Shown here: in pieces, positions 1 to 9,097 of the stretch
How the letters are laid out: the number at the start of each line of letters is the position of its first letter
How positions within the stretch are numbered: position 1 is the first letter of the stretch
From: Halobaculum gomorrense
GTDB lineage: Archaea > Halobacteriota > Halobacteria > Halobacteriales > Haloferacaceae
Assembly (NCBI RefSeq): GCF_900129775.1
Contig: NZ_FQWV01000001.1
Coordinates: forward strand, 455,780-519,779
Direction of reading: 5' to 3'
Length of the DNA stretch: 64,000 nucleotides
Notes under the pieces: generated by a model
The model's input: the letters and a program-made list of their open reading frames with translations, nothing else
The model's database searches: none
What the model was told of the DNA's origin: nothing
Program-made: the position numbers and the translations under genes

Positions 1-1
1 G

Positions 2-973
2 TCGGTCGCCGACGGCGTCCTCCTCGTATCGACGCCGACGCGCGACGGGCTCGCAAACACCCGCAAGACCCAGGAGCTCACCGAGAAGCTCGGCGGCGAC
101 GTGGTCGGCCTCGCGCTCAACGAAGCCGAGGGGGACGAGGACACCGGCGCCGTCGACGTGCCGGTGCTCGGTGCGATCCCGGACGACCCGCTGGTCGCTG
201 AGGCGCAGGCGGCGGGCAGCCCGCTGTCGGCGCACGCGCCCGACAGCGACCCCGCGGCGGCGTACCGATCGCTGGCGTCGTCGCTCACCGGCGAGCCGAT
301 CCGCCCGGCGGTCACCCCCGACAACGCGGGGGCGACACCCGACGACCCCGAGTACGACGCGGCAGCCGCGACCGACGACCAGCCCGAGGCCGCGCTGGAC
401 CTCCCCGATCCCGACGCTGACCCCGACCCGACGAGCGGTTCGACGGGCGACGCCACCGCCGAGGCCGCCGAAGCCACCGAGGCGGCTTCGACAGCGGAGG
501 CGACCGCCGATCCGGAGGCGGACACGGCGGTCGAATCGGGTACCGAGACGGAGCCAGAGCAGGACGCCGAGACCCAATCGGACGCCGACGCGGGTACCGC
601 GGACGATGCCGGATCTGACTCTGAGTCCGCGGCTGACCCGGATCTGGAAGTCGACGACGCGGTCATCCTCGACGACGACCCCGCCGGCGCCGGCGACGAC
701 GCGGAGGACGACGCCGCGGTGGCGGCTCGGACCACGGTACTGGAAGGCGACGAGTACGCGGGCTACCGGGAGGAGCCCGATGATCCTCCGACCGTCGAGG
801 ACGCCGAGTCTGGCGAGTCCGCGGAGATCGGCGAGGACGTGATCCCCTTCGCCCAGCAGAGCAAGGAGCGCACCGAGCAGGCGAAACAGGAGAGCGACGA
901 CGGCGACGAGGACGACGAGGAAGACGGCCGCGACAACGGCGGCTTCCTCGGTCGGCTGTTCCGGTCGTCGTAA
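2..973 (+). CDS. MinD/ParA-like ATPase, C-terminal part (cut by window start)
   Basis: The open frame runs in from the left edge, so the Walker A region is outside the window. The first residues (VADGVLLVSTPTRDGL, then a VVGLALNEAE segment and PVLGAIPDDPLVAEA) match the C-terminal half of MinD-type deviant Walker ATPases: a conserved V-x-x-P strand, an N that reads the base, and the IPxD loop. After about residue 100 the protein becomes a very long Asp/Glu/Ala/Thr-rich tail. It ends in GGFLGRLFRSS, a short basic-hydrophobic segment like the MinD membrane-targeting helix. Family knowledge suggests cell positioning or polarity; which MinD paralogue this is cannot be told from the fragment. Confidence 0.75.
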   Translation, partial: SVADGVLLVSTPTRDGLANTRKTQELTEKLGGDVVGLALNEAEGDEDTGAVDVPVLGAIPDDPLVAEAQAAGSPLSAHAPDSDPAAAYRSLASSLTGEPIRPAVTPDNAGATPDDPEYDAAAATDDQPEAALDLPDPDADPDPTSGSTGDATAEAAEATEAASTAEATADPEADTAVESGTETEPEQDAETQSDADAGTADDAGSDSESAADPDLEVDDAVILDDDPAGAGDDAEDDAAVAARTTVLEGDEYAGYREEPDDPPTVEDAESGESAEIGEDVIPFAQQSKERTEQAKQESDDGDEDDEEDGRDNGGFLGRLFRSS

Positions 974-1029
974 CCGGCCGCGGGAATCGAATCGGGAGTT
1001 TCTTTTCGTCGCCGCCGCCTCTCGGGAGT

Positions 1030-1179
1030 ATGAGCGAAGCAGGCAACGACTCCGTGCCGGTCTGGTGGATCCTCGTCTTCATCGTCCTCGCGCTCGGGCT
1101 GGGCGCTATCGTGGTGCTCTCGGTCGGCGGGAGCCTGATCACGCCGGCGGGCGCGCTGTGGCCGGCGCTGGCGGTGTAG
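1030..1179 (+). CDS. small single-span membrane protein, 49 aa
   Basis: An ATG frame of 49 residues lies between the MinD-like gene and convergent argS. It reads MSEAGNDSVPVWWILVFIV and continues with one strongly hydrophobic segment (about residues 10-33), then a Gly/Ala/Pro-rich end. The short polar N-terminus, the aromatic WW at the membrane edge and the acidic bias fit a real haloarchaeal small membrane protein. A C/T-rich tract with TTTC lies just upstream, but no clear TATA box is evident. It may be cotranscribed with the MinD-like gene 56 bases upstream. No function can be assigned. Confidence 0.5.
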   Translation: MSEAGNDSVPVWWILVFIVLALGLGAIVVLSVGGSLITPAGALWPALAV

Positions 1180-1212
1180 AGCCGAGACACTCCCGACCAC
1201 GTTCCTTCTCCC

Positions 1213-2973
1213 TTACATGGACTCGGGCGCCTCGACCCCGAGCACGTCGAGTGCGTTCGCGACGGTGTGTCGCGCGGCGGCGACGAGCGCGAGGCGAGCC
1301 TCGCGGGTCGCCTCGTCGTCGGCGGTGAGCACGGGGCACTCCCGGTAGAAGGCGTTGAACGTCTCCGCGAACTCGCGGGTGTAGGTGGCGACGCGGTGCG
1401 GCTCCAGGTCCTCGGCCGCCTGCTCGACGACGGCGGGGAACCGCGCGACGACCTTCAGCAAGTCGCGTTCCTCGGGCGTCGACAGCGCCTCCGGATCGAC
1501 AGCGGCGTCGGGCGCGATCTCCTCGTCGCCCGCCTCGTCAACGATCCCACAGCAGCGCGCGTGGACGTACTGGACGTATGGCGCCGACTGCGCCTCGAAG
1601 TCGAGCGCGCGGTCCCACTCGAAGGTGATCGACTTCGTCGGCTGCTTGCTGACGATGTCGTAACGGACCGCGCCGATGCCGACCTGGCGGGCGATGCGGT
1701 CGACATCCTCTTCGCGCAGGTCGTCGTCGCGGATGCGGTCGTCCATCCGGGACTCCACCTCCTCGCGGGCGCGGTTGATCGCCTCGTCGAGCAGGTCGTC
1801 GAGGTTCACGGCGGTTCCCGCGCGCGTGGACATCTTCCCCTCGGGGAGGTTCACGTACGAGTAGAACGTGGACTGCAGGCGGTCGGTGTCGTTGCCCAGC
1901 AGGTCGAGCGCGGCCTGCAGCTGCCCGGCCTGGAGCTTGTGGTCCTCGCCGAGCACCGTCACCGCGCGGTCGTAGTTCTCGAACTTCCACTCGTGGTGGG
2001 CGAGGTCGCGGGTGGTGTACAGCGAGGTGCCGTCCGAGCGGAGGAACACGAGCTTCTTCTCGTAGCCGTACTCCGAGAGGTCGACCTGCCAAGCGCCTTC
2101 CTCAAGCACCGACTCGTCGAGAGCTTTCAGACGCTCGGCGACCTCATCACAGGAGCCGTCGCGGATGAAGCGTGTCTCCTTGACGAACTCGTCGAACGCG
2201 GCCGGGAGGCGGGCGAGCGACGCCTCCATGCCCGCGAGCACGGTGTCGACGACCTCGCCGACGCGTTCGTACGTCTCCTCGTCGCCCGACTCCAGTCCCT
2301 GCAGGATCGACGAGACCTCCGCCTCCGCCGCCTCCACCGTCTGCTCGTCGCCCTCCTCCAGCACCTCGTTCCCCTTGCGGTAGTAGCGCACGAGGTCGTA
2401 GTCGGCCTTGTCGCGGGCCGGCTCGGGGAGATCGCTCTCGTCGAACGTCTCGTAGGCCCACGTGAAGATCGCCATCTGCCGGCCGGCGTCGTTGACGTAG
2501 TAGTGCCGGTCCACGTCGTAGCCGGCGTACTCGATGGCGTTGGCGACAGCGTCGCCGATGATGGGGTTGCGCGCCCGGCCGACGTGGACCGGGCCCGTGG
2601 GATTCGCGGAGGTGTGCTCCACGACGACCGACTCGCCGTTCGGCGGGAGACGGCCGTACTCGGCGTCGCGTGCGGCGTCGAGCGTGTCCGCGAGGTACGC
2701 GTCGGCGACGAAGAAGTTCACGTACGGCCCGTTGGTGTCGACGCGCGCGAGGTACTCGGTGCCCGCCACGTCGACCGCCTCGGCGACCTCGACGGACACC
2801 TCCGGCGGCGGCGCGCCCGCCTCGCTCGCCAGCCGGAACGCGACGCTTGAGGCCAGCGTTGCGTCGACGCCGTCGGGCGGGTCCTCGATGCCGAGGTCGT
2901 CGGTCGGGTAGCCGAGGTCGGCGAGCGCGTCCGAGAGCGCCGCCGCCACGGCCGACCGGAACTGTCTGAACAT
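1213..2973 (-). CDS. argS: arginyl-tRNA synthetase
   Basis: Class I aminoacyl-tRNA synthetase that charges tRNA-Arg in the cytoplasm. The 586-residue protein has the N-terminal Arg-tRNA synthetase domain, then the ATP-binding HIGH-type motif within [14 protein letters not shown], and the specificity segment [10 protein letters not shown] catalytic core follows with GEDHKLQ and the signature [15 protein letters not shown], ending in the all-helical DALR anticodon-binding domain (about residues 470-586). Length is normal for the archaeal enzyme. The ATG is preceded on the minus strand by a TATA-like CATTTATCGG at about 2995-3004, which places transcription at or next to the start codon. It is divergent from the riboflavin operon and convergent with the small membrane gene. 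Confidence 0.97.
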   Translation of the reverse strand: MFRQFRSAVAAALSDALADLGYPTDDLGIEDPPDGVDATLASSVAFRLASEAGAPPPEVSVEVAEAVDVAGTEYLARVDTNGPYVNFFVADAYLADTLDAARDAEYGRLPPNGESVVVEHTSANPTGPVHVGRARNPIIGDAVANAIEYAGYDVDRHYYVNDAGRQMAIFTWAYETFDESDLPEPARDKADYDLVRYYRKGNEVLEEGDEQTVEAAEAEVSSILQGLESGDEETYERVGEVVDTVLAGMEASLARLPAAFDEFVKETRFIRDGSCDEVAERLKALDESVLEEGAWQVDLSEYGYEKKLVFLRSDGTSLYTTRDLAHHEWKFENYDRAVTVLGEDHKLQAGQLQAALDLLGNDTDRLQSTFYSYVNLPEGKMSTRAGTAVNLDDLLDEAINRAREEVESRMDDRIRDDDLREEDVDRIARQVGIGAVRYDIVSKQPTKSITFEWDRALDFEAQSAPYVQYVHARCCGIVDEAGDEEIAPDAAVDPEALSTPEERDLLKVVARFPAVVEQAAEDLEPHRVATYTREFAETFNAFYRECPVLTADDEATREARLALVAAARHTVANALDVLGVEAPESM

Positions 2974-3170
2974 GCGCGAGGCTTTCCCCGCCGCCGATAA
3001 ATGGGTTTCCGATGCGTCCGGCCGCGGGGCGACGGTGCAGGCGGGGCGGCGTCGGTCACGTCGGCCGATGCCGGACCCTCGTCGGTCGCCGCCGCGTTCG
3101 CCACCGACACCGACGGCTTTTGGTACGTCGCAGTCACAGTTCCGGTACAGATATTCAATGCGGCACAGTT

Positions 3171-3188
3171 CGTAACGGTTCTGTTACG
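3171..3188. promoter_or_regulatory. palindrome CGTAAC-N6-GTTACG, candidate riboflavin-regulator operator
   Basis: Perfect 6-base inverted repeat arms (CGTAAC and GTTACG) are separated by GGTTCT. It lies immediately upstream of the TATA-like region (GGTACCCTTTT, about 3201-3211) of the riboflavin kinase gene that starts at 3238. Because that kinase carries an N-terminal winged helix, as in the archaeal bifunctional regulator/kinase RbkR, this is a natural candidate autoregulatory operator. The inference rests on position and symmetry only. Confidence 0.5.
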
Positions 3189-3237
3189 CCTACCATATCC
3201 GGTACCCTTTTGCGTCGCGCCCACCGAGAACAGGGCA

Positions 3238-3993
3238 ATGAGTGCTTCCACGACGACCGTCGGCCACGACGAGGTGGTCGCACTGAAGACGGTCGCGCTC
3301 TACGGCGGGCTCCGCGAGCCGGTGAAGGTCTCCTGTTCGACGCTGGGCGAGCGACTCGACGCCTCCAGCCAGACGGCCTCTCGCCGACTCCAGCGGCTCG
3401 AATCCGCCGGCTTGCTCGACCGCGACGTCGTCGGCGACGGGCAGTGGGTGACGGTGACGGACGCCGGCGAGCGCCGCCTGCGCGCGGAGTACGCCGACTA
3501 CCGAAGGCTGTTCGAGGGCGAGGCCGGCCTCTCGCTGTCGGGGACGGTCACCTCCGGGATGGGCGAGGGTCGCCACTACATCCAGCTGTCGGGCTATCAC
3601 GAGCAGTTCGTCGAGCGCCTGGGCTACGAGCCGTTTCCGGGGACGCTGAACGTCGAACTGTCGGAGGCCGCCGTGCGCGCCCGCGCGGGGTTGGACTCCG
3701 TCGAGGGCGTGCCGATCGACGGCTGGGAGGACGAGGAGCGGACGTTCGGGCCGGCGACGTGTTACGCCGCGGAGGTCCGCGTCGACGGCGAATCGTTTGC
3801 GCCGGTCCACGTCATCGTGCCCGAGCGCACCCACCACGACGAGGACCAACTCGAACTGATCGCGCCGGCGAGGCTGCGCGACGAGCTGGGACTGGACGAC
3901 GACGACGAGGTCCGGGTGTACGTCACCGACGCCGAGCGCGCCGACGAGTCGGCGCCAGCGACCGAGGCGTCCGGCGCCGGGGGGTCGGCGTGA
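3238..3993 (+). CDS. ribK: CTP-dependent riboflavin kinase with winged-helix domain (RbkR type)
   Basis: Converts riboflavin to FMN using CTP, the archaeal reaction. Residues about 10-90 form a winged-helix DNA-binding domain (a helix-turn-helix around [18 protein letters not shown]). Residues about 95-235 form the archaeal RFK domain, with the glycine-rich nucleotide motif GMGEGRHY, the [10 protein letters not shown] segment and a late [10 protein letters not shown]. This architecture is that of RbkR, known in archaea to be both kinase and transcriptional regulator of riboflavin genes. I chose the ATG at 3238 because the TATA-like element sits about 27-35 bases before it; the frame stays open upstream to 3001 but without family similarity. 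The stop overlaps the ribB start (GTGA), so the two are translationally coupled. Confidence 0.93.
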   Translation: MSASTTTVGHDEVVALKTVALYGGLREPVKVSCSTLGERLDASSQTASRRLQRLESAGLLDRDVVGDGQWVTVTDAGERRLRAEYADYRRLFEGEAGLSLSGTVTSGMGEGRHYIQLSGYHEQFVERLGYEPFPGTLNVELSEAAVRARAGLDSVEGVPIDGWEDEERTFGPATCYAAEVRVDGESFAPVHVIVPERTHHDEDQLELIAPARLRDELGLDDDDEVRVYVTDAERADESAPATEASGAGGSA

Positions 3994-4664
3994 GCCGGCA
4001 GGCGGGGCGCCTCGACAGGGCGCTCGCGGCGTTTCGCGCCGGCGGGCCGGTGCTCGTCCACGACTTCGACGACCGCGAGGGGGAGACGGATCTCGTGTAC
4101 CCCGCGGGCAGCGTCGCCCCGGCGGACGTGGCGCGCATGCGCAACGACGCCGGCGGGCTGATCTGCGTCGCCGTCTCTGACGCCGTCGCCGACGCGGTCG
4201 GGCTGCCGTTCCTCGCAGATCGGATCGACCACCCGGCGGCCGCGAGCCACGACCTCGGGTACGACGACCGCTCGTCGTTCTCGCTGCCGGTGAACCACCG
4301 CGACACGTTCACCGGGATCACCGACGACGACCGCGCCAGGACGATCACGGAGCTGGCGTCGATGGCCGCCGCCGTCGAGGGCGGCGTCGACTACGACCCG
4401 GAGGCGTTCGCCGCGGAGTTCCGCGCCCCCGGCCACGTCCACGTGCTCCGCGGTGCGCCCAACGGGCTCGACGACCGCCTGGGTCACACGGAGCTGGGGC
4501 TCGCGATGGCGGCCGAGACAGATCAGCCGCCCGCGGTCGTCGTCTGCGAGATGCTCGACGACGAGACCGGCGCCGCGCTGTCGCCGGCGGCCGCCCGCGA
4601 GTACGCCGACCGCCACGGCTTCCCGTACGTCGAGGGCGAGGAGCTGATCGAGGCGCTGCGGTAG
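3990..4664 (+). CDS. ribB: 3,4-dihydroxy-2-butanone 4-phosphate synthase
   Basis: Makes the four-carbon unit of riboflavin from ribulose 5-phosphate. The 224-residue protein starts at a GTG that overlaps the ribK stop. It shows the N-terminal acidic metal/substrate loop [12 protein letters not shown], the [13 protein letters not shown] segment, the [15 protein letters not shown] strand with the T-G-I motif, the GHVHVLR loop and the conserved [10 protein letters not shown], then [10 protein letters not shown] near the end. It is a stand-alone RibB with no GTP cyclohydrolase II fusion, as usual in archaea. With ribK it forms a two-gene operon covering precursor synthesis and FMN formation. Confidence 0.95.
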   Translation: MSRQAGRLDRALAAFRAGGPVLVHDFDDREGETDLVYPAGSVAPADVARMRNDAGGLICVAVSDAVADAVGLPFLADRIDHPAAASHDLGYDDRSSFSLPVNHRDTFTGITDDDRARTITELASMAAAVEGGVDYDPEAFAAEFRAPGHVHVLRGAPNGLDDRLGHTELGLAMAAETDQPPAVVVCEMLDDETGAALSPAAAREYADRHGFPYVEGEELIEALR

Positions 4665-4745
4665 CCGTCGGGGCTCACGACGCGCCCCGATTCGCGGTCA
4701 CACGCCGCCGAAACGACTTTTCGAACGACGGCCGAGCGGAGACTC

Positions 4746-5267
4746 GTGTCCGCCGACATCGCCGTCCGCGTCGCCGCCGCCCGCGACCGCCGCGAGATAC
4801 AGGAGACCCTGGCGCGGTCGTGGCGCCACGGCTACGACGGCGTCCTCGACGGCGACGCGCTGGCGGAGGCAACGGCCGACCCCGCCGAGTTCTATCCGGG
4901 AGCGAGGTTCGAGCGCAAGCGCGAGGCCGACGGCCTCCTGTTCCTCGTGGCGGTCGTCGATGACCGGGTCGTCGGCGTCTGCAACGTCGCGCTGGGGCCT
5001 GAACACACCCACGCGTTCGTTCCAGACGGCGCCGCGCAGCTCCGGGCGGTCTACGTCGACCCCGACCACTGGGGGGACGGCGTCGGAACCGCGCTCGTGG
5101 GGCGGGGCACGGACGCGACCGGGGACGACACGCCGGTGTACGTCGAGTGTCTGGCCGCCAACCATTGCGGGCGACGCTTCTACGAGTCGCTCGGATTCCG
5201 GCCGTGCGGCGAGGGAGTCATCGACCTGTTCGACGGGACACACGAGACTGAGCGGTTTCGCCGGTAG
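4746..5267 (+). CDS. GNAT family N-acetyltransferase
   Basis: 173-residue acetyltransferase of the GNAT fold. It carries the central strand FLVAVVDDRVVGVCNV, then QLRAVYVDPDHWGDGVGTAL, which holds the acetyl-CoA pyrophosphate loop (here W-G-D-G-V-G, a Q/R-x-x-G-x-G/A variant). The C-terminal NHCGRRFYESLGF is the typical helix-strand ending. The GTG start is chosen because an ACTTTTCG TATA-like element lies about 27 bases upstream, giving a leaderless mRNA. The substrate cannot be read from sequence. It is convergent with the nhaC gene. Confidence 0.85.
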   Translation: MSADIAVRVAAARDRREIQETLARSWRHGYDGVLDGDALAEATADPAEFYPGARFERKREADGLLFLVAVVDDRVVGVCNVALGPEHTHAFVPDGAAQLRAVYVDPDHWGDGVGTALVGRGTDATGDDTPVYVECLAANHCGRRFYESLGFRPCGEGVIDLFDGTHETERFRR

Positions 5268-5332
5268 CGACCGAGTTGGAGAACAGTATCGCCGACCCGT
5301 CAGGGGCTCCCTCGCTTCGCCTGCGTCTCGCG

Positions 5333-6772
5333 TTAGTCGTCCGCGGGTGCGGCCCCCCTCTCCGCGTCCGTCGGCGTCGTCGCCCGCCCGGCCAGCGCCA
5401 TCCCGACGAGCGCCAGCACCGACAGCGGCCCGAAGAAGTAGTACGGGACGAACGCCCACGACGACTCGAAGCCGAGCGCCGCCGCCATGAAGACGGCGCC
5501 GGCGTGCCACGGGAACAGCGGCCCGGTGGGGGTACCCGCGGCCTCGACGGCTCGCGAGAGGTCCCGCGAGTCGAGGCCGTACTCGTCGTACAGCTCCCGG
5601 AGGCTGACCCCGGGGACGACGATGCTCATGTACTGCTGGGCGGTGAACGCGTTCGTGAGCAGCGCGGCGGCCCCCGTGGCGACCACGAGAGAGCCGCGAG
5701 ACCACACAACGTCGGCCAGCCGATCGGCCACCACCGCGAGTACGCCGGTGCCCTCCAGCAGTCCGCCCAGCGCGAGGGCGGCGACGACGACCGCGATGGT
5801 CCAGCCCGATCCGGCGACGCCGCCGGTCGCCAACAGCCCGTTGACGAGCTCGCTCCCCGTCTCGGGCGCGGTGCCGTTGAGGAACGCGTCCCAGGCGGCG
5901 GTGAACGACCGACCCTGCGCGAGCACGGCGGTGCCGGCGCCGGCGAACACGCCCGCGATCAGCGACGGGAGCGCCGGGTACCCGCTGATCGCCAGCCCGA
6001 ACGTGACCACCAGCGGGAGGAACACGAGCGGACCGAGCGCGTACGCCGACGCGAGCGGCTCGGTGATCGCGGCGGCGTCGCCGCCGGACCCAGTCACCGC
6101 GAACATGCCGAGGACGGCGTAGCCGACGACCGAGAGGCCAAGCGCGACGGCGGTGCCGAGGCGCATGGCGTTGATGTGGTCGTACAGGTCAGTGTCCGTC
6201 ACCGCGGCCGCGAGGTTGGTCGTGTCCGACAGGGGGCTCTGCTTGTCGCCGGCGTACGCCCCCGAGACGATGGCCCCGGCGGTCATCGGCGCCGACACGT
6301 CCAGCCCGCTCCCGATGCCGATGAACGCGACCCCGAGCGTCCCGACGGTCGTCCACGAGGAGCCGATGGCGAACGCGACGACGGCCGACAGCAGCGCGGT
6401 CGCCGGGAGGAACACGGCCGGCGACAGCAGGCCGAGCCCGTAGTACATCAGCCCCGGGATGGTCCCGGCCGCCGTCCACGTCGCGATCAGTCCGTAGATG
6501 ACGAACAGAATGAGGACCGCCTGCATGCCCATCAGCAGGCCGCCCTCGGCGGCGTCGTAGACACCGTCCCAGTCGTAGCCGAGCCGGTAGCGCGCGAACA
6601 GCCCGGCGAAGGCGATGCTCCACAGCAGCGGCGCGTGCGGCGACAGCCCGAGCAGCCCCGAGCCGACGCCCAGCGAGGCGACGACGACCGCGAGCGGCAC
6701 GAGCGCCTCTCGGAACGTCGGCGGCCGCACGTCGCCGCGGGCTCCGTCGGCGCGTGGCGTCTGCGTATCCAT
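5333..6772 (-). CDS. nhaC: Na+/H+ antiporter, NhaC family
   Basis: Polytopic membrane protein of about 479 residues with some 11-12 hydrophobic segments. It has NhaC-family signatures: GIGSGLDVSAPMTAGAIVSG followed by AYAGDKQSPLSDTTNLAAAV, which contains the DKxSPLSDTTN ion-pathway motif. It expels Na+ in exchange for H+ and may help pH and sodium homeostasis in this halophile. The ATG at 6772 is preferred over one six codons upstream. A minus-strand TATATTTT box (6801-6808) lies about 30 bases before it, and the upstream ATG would fall inside the promoter. It shares an A+T-rich divergent region with ilvE. Confidence 0.93.
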   Translation of the reverse strand: MDTQTPRADGARGDVRPPTFREALVPLAVVVASLGVGSGLLGLSPHAPLLWSIAFAGLFARYRLGYDWDGVYDAAEGGLLMGMQAVLILFVIYGLIATWTAAGTIPGLMYYGLGLLSPAVFLPATALLSAVVAFAIGSSWTTVGTLGVAFIGIGSGLDVSAPMTAGAIVSGAYAGDKQSPLSDTTNLAAAVTDTDLYDHINAMRLGTAVALGLSVVGYAVLGMFAVTGSGGDAAAITEPLASAYALGPLVFLPLVVTFGLAISGYPALPSLIAGVFAGAGTAVLAQGRSFTAAWDAFLNGTAPETGSELVNGLLATGGVAGSGWTIAVVVAALALGGLLEGTGVLAVVADRLADVVWSRGSLVVATGAAALLTNAFTAQQYMSIVVPGVSLRELYDEYGLDSRDLSRAVEAAGTPTGPLFPWHAGAVFMAAALGFESSWAFVPYYFFGPLSVLALVGMALAGRATTPTDAERGAAPADD

Positions 6773-6800
6773 CACCGATCGGTAATTCACTGAAGTAATT

Positions 6801-6820
6801 AAAATATACGTTTTTATTAT
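6801..6820 (-). promoter_or_regulatory. promoter of nhaC
   Basis: A+T-rich block containing TATATTTT on the minus strand, embedded in G+C-rich DNA. It is centred about 30 bases before the nhaC ATG at 6772, which predicts a leaderless transcript and decides between the two candidate starts. Confidence 0.6.
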
Positions 6821-6973
6821 TCACAGTCGTAGATGGAAGTCGGATCCGGAGATCTCGACGTGGTGGCGTGTGCCGACCGGCGGTGAGCGACGCCGACGTG
6901 GCGGGACGGCGGTGACTGCGCGGGAGCCGCGAATGGGGGGTGAACGGGGGTGGGCTCCCCGGCGTTTCTGTGG

Positions 6974-6981
6974 TATTTATT
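6974..6981 (+). promoter_or_regulatory. promoter (TATA box) of ilvE
   Basis: TATTTATT lies 25-32 bases before the ATG at 7006, the standard distance for a leaderless haloarchaeal gene. It argues against the longer frame that opens at 6940. Confidence 0.6.
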
Positions 6982-7005
6982 GTCCGGCAAATCCTGCGAC
7001 TGCGT

Positions 7006-7938
7006 ATGGCTGGCTTCGCGGAGATGGACGTCGACACCATCTGGCAAAACGGCGAGTACGTCGACTGGGACGACGCGACGACGCACGTCCTCACGCACGG
7101 ACTGCACTACGGCACGGGCGTCTTCGAGGGCGTGCGCGCGTACGACACCGGAGAGGGGACGGCGGTGTTCCGCTGGGAAGAGCACCTCGACCGCTTCTTC
7201 GAGTCGACGAAGCCGTACGACATGGAGATCCCCTACTCCCGAGAGGAGCTGACCGAGGCGACGATGGAGGTCATCCGCCGCAACGACCTCGACTCGGCGT
7301 ACGTCCGCCCCATCGCCTACTACGGCTACCACCAGCTGGGCGTCTCGCCGGGCGACTGCCCGACCGACGTGGCGATCGCGGCGTGGCCGTGGGGCACGTA
7401 CCTCGGCGACGAGGCGCTGGAGAACGGCATCAAGGCGATGGTGTCCTCGTGGCGCAAACACTCCTCCTCGCAGATCCCGACGAACGCGAAGACGACGGGG
7501 CTGTACGTCAACTCCCTGCTCGCGGGTGAGGAGGCCCGCCGCAACGGCTACAAGGAGGCCATCGTCCTCAACAAGGAGGGCAACGTCGCGGAGGGTCCCG
7601 GCGAGAACATCTTCCTCGTGCGCGACGGCGAGATCTTCACGCCCGGCCTGTCGGAATCGATCCTCGACGGCATCACTCGCAACACGGTGATCGAACTGGC
7701 CCGCGAGCGCGGCTACACCGTCCACGACAACGTGAGTATCTCGCGCGGCGAGCTGAACACCGCAGACGAGTTGTTCTTCACCGGCTCGGCGGCTGAGGTC
7801 ACGCCGATCCGGCAGGTCGACAACGTCGAGATCGGCAACGGCTCGCGCGGACCGATCACCGAGGAACTCCAGACCGCGTTCTTCGACCTCGTGGAGCGTC
7901 GCACCGACGACCACGAGGAGTGGTTCACGTACGTCTAG
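7006..7938 (+). CDS. ilvE: branched-chain amino acid aminotransferase
   Basis: PLP enzyme of fold type IV that transfers the amino group between Val/Leu/Ile and 2-oxoglutarate. The 310 residues start with a DTIWQNGEYV segment typical of the family. HGLHYGTGVFEGVRAY forms the substrate pocket and the PLP lysine is K162 in PTNAKTTGLY. EGPGENIFLV supplies the PLP-phosphate Glu, and GITRNTVIELA and TGSAAEVTPI follow. All key elements are intact and length is normal. The start is set by the TATTTATT box. It is monocistronic, divergent from nhaC. Confidence 0.95.
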   Translation: MAGFAEMDVDTIWQNGEYVDWDDATTHVLTHGLHYGTGVFEGVRAYDTGEGTAVFRWEEHLDRFFESTKPYDMEIPYSREELTEATMEVIRRNDLDSAYVRPIAYYGYHQLGVSPGDCPTDVAIAAWPWGTYLGDEALENGIKAMVSSWRKHSSSQIPTNAKTTGLYVNSLLAGEEARRNGYKEAIVLNKEGNVAEGPGENIFLVRDGEIFTPGLSESILDGITRNTVIELARERGYTVHDNVSISRGELNTADELFFTGSAAEVTPIRQVDNVEIGNGSRGPITEELQTAFFDLVERRTDDHEEWFTYV

Positions 7939-8032
7939 TGATCGAACCCGCGCACGGTTTGTCCTTCTCGACCCGTAGCGACCAGCGGACGGCGTGTCCC
8001 GAGGCGGCGACCTCGTCGCCGCGATCGACCGA

Positions 8033-9097
8033 TTACCGCTCCAACTCCTCGTCGACGCACTCGCGCACGGGCGCGACCAACTCGTCGGCCACGGTGTAAG
8101 GATCCGTTTCCTTCGCGAGCACGTCGTCGGCGAGCGCGTCGATCCCGCCGCGGGCCTCGATCACCTCCTCCAGCAGGGCCGCGGTGTCGCTGCGGACCAA
8201 CTGGCGGATCTCCTCGGCGTACCGCGTGCGCGCCTTGTTATCGATCCGGCCGGTCTCGCGGAGCCACGCGGCGTGGTCGTCGAGCGTGTCGATCAGCTCC
8301 TCGACGCCGGTGGCGTCGGTGGCGACCGTCTCGACGACCTCAGGGTCCCACGTCGCCTCGTCCGCGTCGTCGATGGCGACCTGCGCCATCTCCTCCTCGT
8401 CGACGGGGCCGTGGTGGCCGGTGTTCAGCCCCGCCGCGGGGTTCTCGCGCATGTGGATCATCTCCTCCAACTCGGCGACCGTGCGCTCGGCGCCGTCCAT
8501 GTCGGCCTTGTTGACGACGAACACGTCGCCGATCTCGAGGATCCCCGCCTTCAGCATCTGCACGTCGTCGCCCGAGCCGGGCTGGACGAGGACGCACACC
8601 GTGTCGGCGGTCTTCACGATGTCTACCTCGTTTTGTCCGGCGCCGACCGTCTCGATGATCACCGTGTCTTTGCCGAAGGCGTCGAGCGCTTTCACCGTGT
8701 CAGACGTGGCCGTCGAGAGGCCGCCGAGCGTGCCTCTCGCGCTCATCGACCGGAAGAACACGTCCATGTCGCCGACGTTGGAGGCCATCCGGATCCGGTC
8801 GCCCAGCACCGCCCCGCCGGTGTACGGCGAGGACGGGTCGACCGCGATGACGCCGACGGTGTCGCCGCGGTCGCGGTACGCCTTCGCCAGTTTGTCGACC
8901 AGCGTCGACTTCCCGGCGCCAGGGCTGCCTGTGATACCGATCACGTCTGCGGCCCCGGTGTGGGCGTGGAGCGCAGAGACGATCTCGCGGTAGCCCGGCG
9001 AGCGGTTCTCGATCTTCGTGATGACGCGCGCGAGCGCCCGGTGTTTTCCGTCCAGCAAGTCGTCGACCAGCGCCGACTCCGTTCTTGTGACCGTCAT
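8033..9097 (-). CDS. meaB: methylmalonyl-CoA mutase-associated GTPase MeaB
   Basis: G3E-type P-loop GTPase that loads and protects adenosylcobalamin on methylmalonyl-CoA mutase. The 354-residue protein shows Walker A GSPGAGKST, the metal/switch segments DPSSPYTGGAVLGDR and ETVGAGQNE, and the guanine motif NKADM, with a helical C-terminal dimerisation arm. The ATG at 9097 shares one base with the stop of the upstream mutase subunit (TGATG), so translation is probably coupled; a GTG one codon earlier is also possible. Co-location with the cobalamin-binding mutase subunit supports the role. It belongs to propionate and branched-chain acyl-CoA breakdown. Confidence 0.95.
   Translation of the reverse strand: MTVTRTESALVDDLLDGKHRALARVITKIENRSPGYREIVSALHAHTGAADVIGITGSPGAGKSTLVDKLAKAYRDRGDTVGVIAVDPSSPYTGGAVLGDRIRMASNVGDMDVFFRSMSARGTLGGLSTATSDTVKALDAFGKDTVIIETVGAGQNEVDIVKTADTVCVLVQPGSGDDVQMLKAGILEIGDVFVVNKADMDGAERTVAELEEMIHMRENPAAGLNTGHHGPVDEEEMAQVAIDDADEATWDPEVVETVATDATGVEELIDTLDDHAAWLRETGRIDNKARTRYAEEIRQLVRSDTAALLEEVIEARGGIDALADDVLAKETDPYTVADELVAPVRECVDEELER

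Noticed and set aside
1267-2850. Long forward open frame (527 codons) opposite argS
   Set aside because: Product is Val/Arg/Leu-rich without motifs, lies exactly antisense to a clear arginyl-tRNA synthetase, and is a composition effect of G+C-rich third positions.
3001-3237. Longer N-terminus for the riboflavin kinase
   Set aside because: Would read through the palindrome and promoter; the family begins at the ATG at 3238.
5276-6793. Forward frame of about 505 codons opposite nhaC
   Set aside because: Arg/Gly/Glu-rich shadow with no motif; nhaC on the other strand has clear transporter signatures.
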